Origin: JAAFIP01 sp043778205
GTDB taxonomy: Bacteria > Pseudomonadota > Gammaproteobacteria > Burkholderiales > Burkholderiaceae_C
DNA: 9,916 bases
NCBI GenBank assembly: GCA_043778205.1
Contig: JAYWGO010000190.1
Location: 1-9,916, forward strand
Direction of reading: 5' to 3'
Shown: in pieces, positions 6,831-9,916 of the stretch
Position numbering within the stretch: the first letter of the stretch is position 1
Layout of the letters: every line of letters starts with the position of its first letter
Program-made: the position numbers and the translations under genes
Notes under the pieces: model-generated
Seen by the model: only the letters and a program-made list of their open reading frames with translations
Database searches by the model: none
Told to the model about the DNA's origin: nothing

Positions 6831-6866
6831 GGTGCAAGTGCCGGTGCAAGAATCGGTGCAAATGCC
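6831..6866 (+). repeat. Three 12-base tandem repeats ahead of the second lipoprotein
   Basis: Units start with GGTGCAA at 6831, 6843 and 6855. The first and third copies differ at one of twelve bases. In the frame of the downstream lipoprotein they would encode Val-Gln-x-x units; if that gene starts at 6931 they lie in the leader. Confidence 0.75.
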
Positions 6867-6930
6867 CATGCGCGATACGCTTGGCCCACAGCATCCCCGC
6901 GTTTACGCCTTTGGGGCCCAGCCTTTGGTC

Positions 6931-7569
6931 ATGCTTTTGTCTAGCCTGGTTGCGAATGCAAGGCCTTGGTGTGTTGCCGTCTTATGCCTGGCTGCGGCAC
7001 TGCTGGCCACTGGCTGTGGCCCCGGCACTGGCGGCACTGGAACCGGGCCCGAACCCATCCCCACGGGCGCTACCCCCGCCGTGGTGGGCCAGCCTGCTGC
7101 CAGCCCGGTTCCCTTTGGTGAAGGCACCGTTGCCTTGTATGCAGGCACTACCGCAGGCAGCCCGGGTACTGGGACTGCAGCAGCGCCGCCCTGCGGCAAC
7201 ACCAGCACCACGGCGTGCAGCAGCGCCACACAAACCATCAGCTTACAGCTGCAAACCAACCGCGTGGTGGCAAGCTCTGCCTGTTTTAGTTTTACATCGA
7301 CCGCAGTATGGACTGTGAATGCGCAGGGCATCAGCACAGTGAACGGCACCTATGAAAATACGGCAACTGCAGCGCGCCAAAGCGCCACCGCTACCCTGCA
7401 GTTTGCCGATGGCACGCGCACGAGCGACAAGCTTACGCTGCGTATTGAAACCCCGGCGGGGGTGGTGCTGCTGCCAACTACCAGCTTGCAACGCAGCCCG
7501 GCAGTTAGCGCCGTGAATGCTGCGCCGGTGCAAACAACAGCGCCCCCAGCGCTGGGCAGCGGCTGCTAA
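6931..7569 (+). CDS. Putative outer-membrane lipoprotein of unknown function
   Basis: I do not recognise the family. From the ATG at 6931 the product is 212 residues with a good lipoprotein signal: R11, a hydrophobic core at 14-26, and the lipobox L25-A-T-G-C29 followed by Gly, which predicts outer-membrane sorting. A Gly/Thr/Pro-rich linker follows the cysteine. The rest is rich in Thr, Ser, Ala and Val with alternating polar and hydrophobic residues, suggesting a small beta-sandwich; several cysteines (for example in the CGNTSTTAC segment) may form disulfides. The frame opens further upstream: an ATG at 6793 would overlap the DUF6502 gene by 20 bases and give 258 residues, but would put the lipobox cysteine at residue 75, too far for a normal signal peptide. 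ATGs at 6862 and 6868 and a TTG at 6925 are other options. None has a strong ribosome binding site. Probably co-transcribed with the DUF6502 gene. Confidence 0.68.
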   Translation: MLLSSLVANARPWCVAVLCLAAALLATGCGPGTGGTGTGPEPIPTGATPAVVGQPAASPVPFGEGTVALYAGTTAGSPGTGTAAAPPCGNTSTTACSSATQTISLQLQTNRVVASSACFSFTSTAVWTVNAQGISTVNGTYENTATAARQSATATLQFADGTRTSDKLTLRIETPAGVVLLPTTSLQRSPAVSAVNAAPVQTTAPPALGSGC

Positions 7570-7578
7570 AGCCGCAGC

Positions 7579-8097
7579 TTAGTACGTGCCTACGTAGTCC
7601 TTCTTGCCCACTTCCACTCCGTTGTGGCGCAAGATGCTGTAGGCCGTGGTGGTATGAAAGTAAAAATGCGGTAGCGCGTAGTTAAACAAGTAGGTTTGGC
7701 CTTCAAAGCGTTTTTCTTTGGGGGTACCCGCTTGGGTCACAATCTCACGCGCAGCGGCGGCCTCAAACTGCGCTGGAGTGAGCTTGGCCATCAGGGCCAG
7801 CACTGCGGCAATGCGTGCTTGCAGGTCGGCAAAAGTTTGCTCTGTGTCTGCCATGGCAGGCACCTCTACGCCGGCCAGGCGGCAGGCTGTGCCTTTGGCA
7901 AAGTCGCAGGCTACCTGCACCTGGCGCAGCAGGCCAAACATGTCCGGGAACAAGCGTGCTTGCAGCAGCGCATTGGGGTCGATGGACTTGGCCGTAGCGT
8001 GCGCCTCAGCCTTGGCCAGTACGGCAGCCAAGCCGCCTAGCATTTGCGTCAAAACGGGCACGCTGGCACTGTACATCATGGGGTTGCTGGTGGTCAT
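7579..8097 (-). CDS. DUF1993 domain protein
   Basis: This 172-residue cytoplasmic protein matches DUF1993, a family of four-helix-bundle proteins thought to be related to DinB/YfiT-like folds; no biochemical activity is assigned. The diagnostic C-terminal block is present: LPHFYFHTTTAY at 142-153 and LRHNGVEVGKKDYVG at 156-170. The His residues 144, 148 and 158 could be metal ligands by analogy with DinB, but this is inference. Three methionines near the N-terminus (1, 7, 8) are possible starts; the first has a weak purine-rich AAAGAAAG about eight bases upstream on the minus strand. Length is typical. Its stop lies nine bases from the stop of the convergent lipoprotein gene, and it is divergent from the EIIC gene across a 223-base gap. 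Confidence 0.88.
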   Translation of the reverse strand: MTTSNPMMYSASVPVLTQMLGGLAAVLAKAEAHATAKSIDPNALLQARLFPDMFGLLRQVQVACDFAKGTACRLAGVEVPAMADTEQTFADLQARIAAVLALMAKLTPAQFEAAAAREIVTQAGTPKEKRFEGQTYLFNYALPHFYFHTTTAYSILRHNGVEVGKKDYVGTY

Positions 8098-8183
8098 AGG
8101 GTGGCTTTCTTTGGGGGTAAATTGGGTGAATTAACAAGGTGCGCTTGGACAATACAGGCTTGCCAGGCTGTGTATTATCGTTG

Positions 8184-8199
8184 CAGCGCAGTTGCGCTG
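8184..8199. repeat. Inverted repeat in the divergent DUF1993/EIIC spacer
   Basis: CAGCGCA (8184-8190) and TGCGCTG (8193-8199) are perfect 7-bp arms around GT. As RNA this gives a 6-bp GC-rich stem with an AGTT loop. It lies five bases after a TATTAT (8173-8178) that has no acceptable -35 at the right distance. It could be an operator or a leader hairpin. In the rest of the 8098-8320 spacer I see only short direct repeats (CAGGCT at 8155 and 8164; TGGACAAT at 8146 and 8247) and no confident promoter. Confidence 0.45.
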
Positions 8200-8320
8200 T
8201 GCCCGCCCCTGTCTCGGCACCCGGTGCAGCCTAGTGGGTGTAATGCTGGACAATCCATGTTCTGTGCCGGTTTCTTACCGCTGCTTCGGCCCCTTTACTT
8301 TTACTTCCCCGTTGTAACCC

Positions 8321-9724
8321 ATGGATTCGTTTCAAACTTTGCTTAACCAGTCATTTGGCAGCTTGCTCAGCAGCTTTTTCGCCTTCAAGGCCTACGTTAT
8401 GCTGCCGATCATTATTTTTCTGATTGCGCTGGCAGTGCGCCTGCCGCTGCAGCGGGCCGTGCTGTGCACGGTGTCGCTGGCGGCAGGCTTTGCGGGGGTG
8501 TTTATTGCGTTTAACTTCTTTGTGGCCAATATCAGCCCGGCGGTGCAGCAGCTCTCTAGCCTGCGCAACCTGAGCTTTCCGGTGCTAGACGTGGGCTGGC
8601 CACCGCTGGCCGCCATCACTTGGGCATCGCCATTGGCGGTCATTTCTATACCGTTGGTGCTGGTGCTCAACCTGGCCATGCTGGCCACCGGGCTGACGCG
8701 CACGGTGTACATTGACATTTGGAACTACTGGCACTTTGCCCTGCTGGGCGCGCTGGTAATGACCACCTCCGGCAGCATGGCACTGGGTTTGTCGGCCACG
8801 GCGCTGCTGGCCATTTACTGCTTCAAAATGGCCGAATGGTCGGCACCTGACATTGAGCGAGAAATGGGCCTTAAGGGAATTACCGCTTCGCCTGTGTCGG
8901 TGAACGGTACGGTGCCCTATATTGCCTGTTTTGACTGGCTGCTAGAGCGCACGCCGCTGCTTAAAAATATCTACTACAACCCCCAGCAAAGCGCGCAACA
9001 GGACGGCAATGCCGACCGCTTTAGCCCCATTGCCCTGCTCAGCGAACCGATGGTGATGGGCCTGTGCATGGGCTTGGGGCTGGCGCTGGCTGCGGGCTAC
9101 GACACCAAGGCCACGCTGGAGCTGGGCGTGCACATTGCTGCGGTGATGTTTATTTTGCCCAAATGTGGCGGCCTGATTGGCGAGGCCATGATGCCCATTA
9201 CCACAGCCCTGCGCGACCAAATAGCCAAACGCTTCCCGCACCGCACCAACCTGGTGGTGGCGCTAGACACAGGGTTTTTGATGGGCCATAAATCGGTCAT
9301 CATGACCGGGCTGATTTTGATGGCGCTGGCGATTGTGATTGCGCTGATTTTGCCGGGCAACAAAGTACTGCCGCTGGGCGATCTGCCCAACCTGCTGTCG
9401 GTCATGTCGCTGTCGGTGCTGATGCTGCGGGGCAATGTGTTTCGCGCGGTGCTGGCGGGTATTCCGGTGATCATTACCTTCTTGCTGGTGGCATCGCACA
9501 TGGCACCGTTGTACACAGATTTAGCCCTGAAAACACCGTCGTTCAATGCGCAAGGTTTAGGCCAAATTACCGCCTTTACCGATGGCGGTCACCAAGTGCG
9601 TTTTGTGTTGTTTGCGCTGTACCAAGGCCAATTGTGGGCTTGGTTTGCTGCGGCGGCTGTTGTTTGTGGTGTGTGGGTTGCTAAACGGCGGTTTTTAGGT
9701 CTTTTAGCACTGTCGCCCAAGTAA
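8321..9724 (+). CDS. PTS galactitol-type EIIC component (EIIC-GAT family)
   Basis: This 467-residue inner-membrane protein matches the EIIC-Gat family, the sugar-translocating subunit of galactitol-type phosphotransferase systems. About ten hydrophobic segments span the protein. Conserved family blocks are seen: the LPKCGGLIGEAMMPI region at 279-293, with E288 and P292; the GFLMGHKSV region near 318-326; and the highly characteristic LPGNKVLPLGDL at 344-355. A cytoplasmic loop near 195-245 carries the ERTPLLKNIYYNPQQ segment, where the family has its conserved hydrophilic loop. Length is close to GatC. No EIIA or EIIB domain is fused, and none is encoded nearby. The ATG at 8321 lacks a Shine-Dalgarno sequence and shows the context TAACCCATG. 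It could work with phosphotransfer proteins encoded elsewhere, or as a PTS-independent carrier. No terminator hairpin is evident after its stop. Confidence 0.88.
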   Translation: MDSFQTLLNQSFGSLLSSFFAFKAYVMLPIIIFLIALAVRLPLQRAVLCTVSLAAGFAGVFIAFNFFVANISPAVQQLSSLRNLSFPVLDVGWPPLAAITWASPLAVISIPLVLVLNLAMLATGLTRTVYIDIWNYWHFALLGALVMTTSGSMALGLSATALLAIYCFKMAEWSAPDIEREMGLKGITASPVSVNGTVPYIACFDWLLERTPLLKNIYYNPQQSAQQDGNADRFSPIALLSEPMVMGLCMGLGLALAAGYDTKATLELGVHIAAVMFILPKCGGLIGEAMMPITTALRDQIAKRFPHRTNLVVALDTGFLMGHKSVIMTGLILMALAIVIALILPGNKVLPLGDLPNLLSVMSLSVLMLRGNVFRAVLAGIPVIITFLLVASHMAPLYTDLALKTPSFNAQGLGQITAFTDGGHQVRFVLFALYQGQLWAWFAAAAVVCGVWVAKRRFLGLLALSPK

Positions 9725-9916
9725 ATGCTGCATGGGTAGCTATTGAATTTGTAGTATCTTGGTTTGTTTCTGCTTTAGGTTTTTAGCAGCCCGTGTCAAT
9801 GCTTTTGTGAGTCTATTTACCTTGGTCGGGCGACGGGACATGTTATTTGCAAACTTCCGCGAATCACGCGCAGGTAACCTGAGTATTTGCCCGTTTGGAA
9901 GTACGACGCGCCTTCG
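9725..9916. other. Unassigned right edge, possible partial gene
   Basis: No complete gene is visible. On the minus strand one frame stays open from the window edge to a TAG at 9742-9740 (58 codons, Lys/Arg-rich, including VVLPNGQILRLPARDS). Another minus frame is open from the edge to a TAA at about 9819-9817, with better third-position GC, including SYFQTGKYSGYLRV. A plus-strand frame is open to the edge with an ATG at 9840. I cannot choose between them and recognise none. A weak stem (CTGCT and AGCAG around 9770-9790) has no T-run in the right place for a terminator. The segment GTAGCTATTGAATTTGTAG (9736-9754) vaguely recalls short intergenic repeats of Comamonadaceae genomes. Confidence 0.3.

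Noticed and set aside
6903..7349. 148-codon minus-strand frame inside the second lipoprotein gene
   Set aside because: Antisense of a GC-rich coding region; the plus-strand frame has a signal peptide and lipobox, whereas this one shows no family feature.
7545..7556. Perfect 12-bp palindrome CCCAGCGCTGGG
   Set aside because: It lies in the GC-rich end of a coding region and is short enough to arise by chance.
7558..7581. Possible bidirectional terminator between the convergent lipoprotein and DUF1993 genes
   Set aside because: Alternative 5-bp stems (GCGGC/GCCGC and GCTGC/GCAGC) exist, but they are short and lack a T-run on either strand.
8146..8178. Promoter with TGGACA and TATTAT upstream of the EIIC gene
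   Set aside because: The spacer is 21 bases, too long for a sigma70 promoter, and there is no extended -10.

Overview
The window looks like chromosomal DNA of a Gram-negative betaproteobacterium, most likely Burkholderiales in or near Comamonadaceae. This is inferred from the protein families present (a DUF6502 protein, a DUF1993 protein, an Asp/Glu/hydantoin-type racemase next to a polyamine-type ABC transporter), two lipoproteins with proteobacterial lipoboxes, and moderately GC-rich codon use. No RNA gene, CRISPR array, insertion sequence or phage gene is visible.

Region 1 (1-3601, + strand) is a compact four-gene run: two inner-membrane permeases of the spermidine/putrescine (PotB/PotC) ABC class, a creatininase-family amidohydrolase, and a member of the Asp/Glu/hydantoin racemase superfamily. 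Intergenic gaps are 3, 32 and 36 bases, so this is probably one operon. The ATPase and substrate-binding protein are not in the window and may lie upstream. Import of a small nitrogenous compound followed by amide or ring hydrolysis and racemisation is the simplest reading; the substrate cannot be read from the sequence.

Region 2 (3618-7569) centres on a divergent control region at about 5766-5903. To the left (- strand) runs a 715-residue beta-propeller lipoprotein. To the right (+ strand) runs a DUF6502 protein followed by a second, unrecognised lipoprotein. The two candidate promoters point outward and share the same -10 DNA on opposite strands, inside a 21-bp imperfect palindrome. This is the most interesting regulatory signal in the window.

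Region 3 (7579-9916) holds a DUF1993 protein on the - strand and, divergently, a PTS galactitol-type EIIC membrane protein with no EIIA or EIIB beside it. The last 190 bases carry no gene I can assign, although several frames stay open to the window edge.

I found no clearly new multi-gene system. The best leads are the interlocked divergent promoter pair, the racemase with glycine in place of its second catalytic cysteine, and the solitary EIIC.
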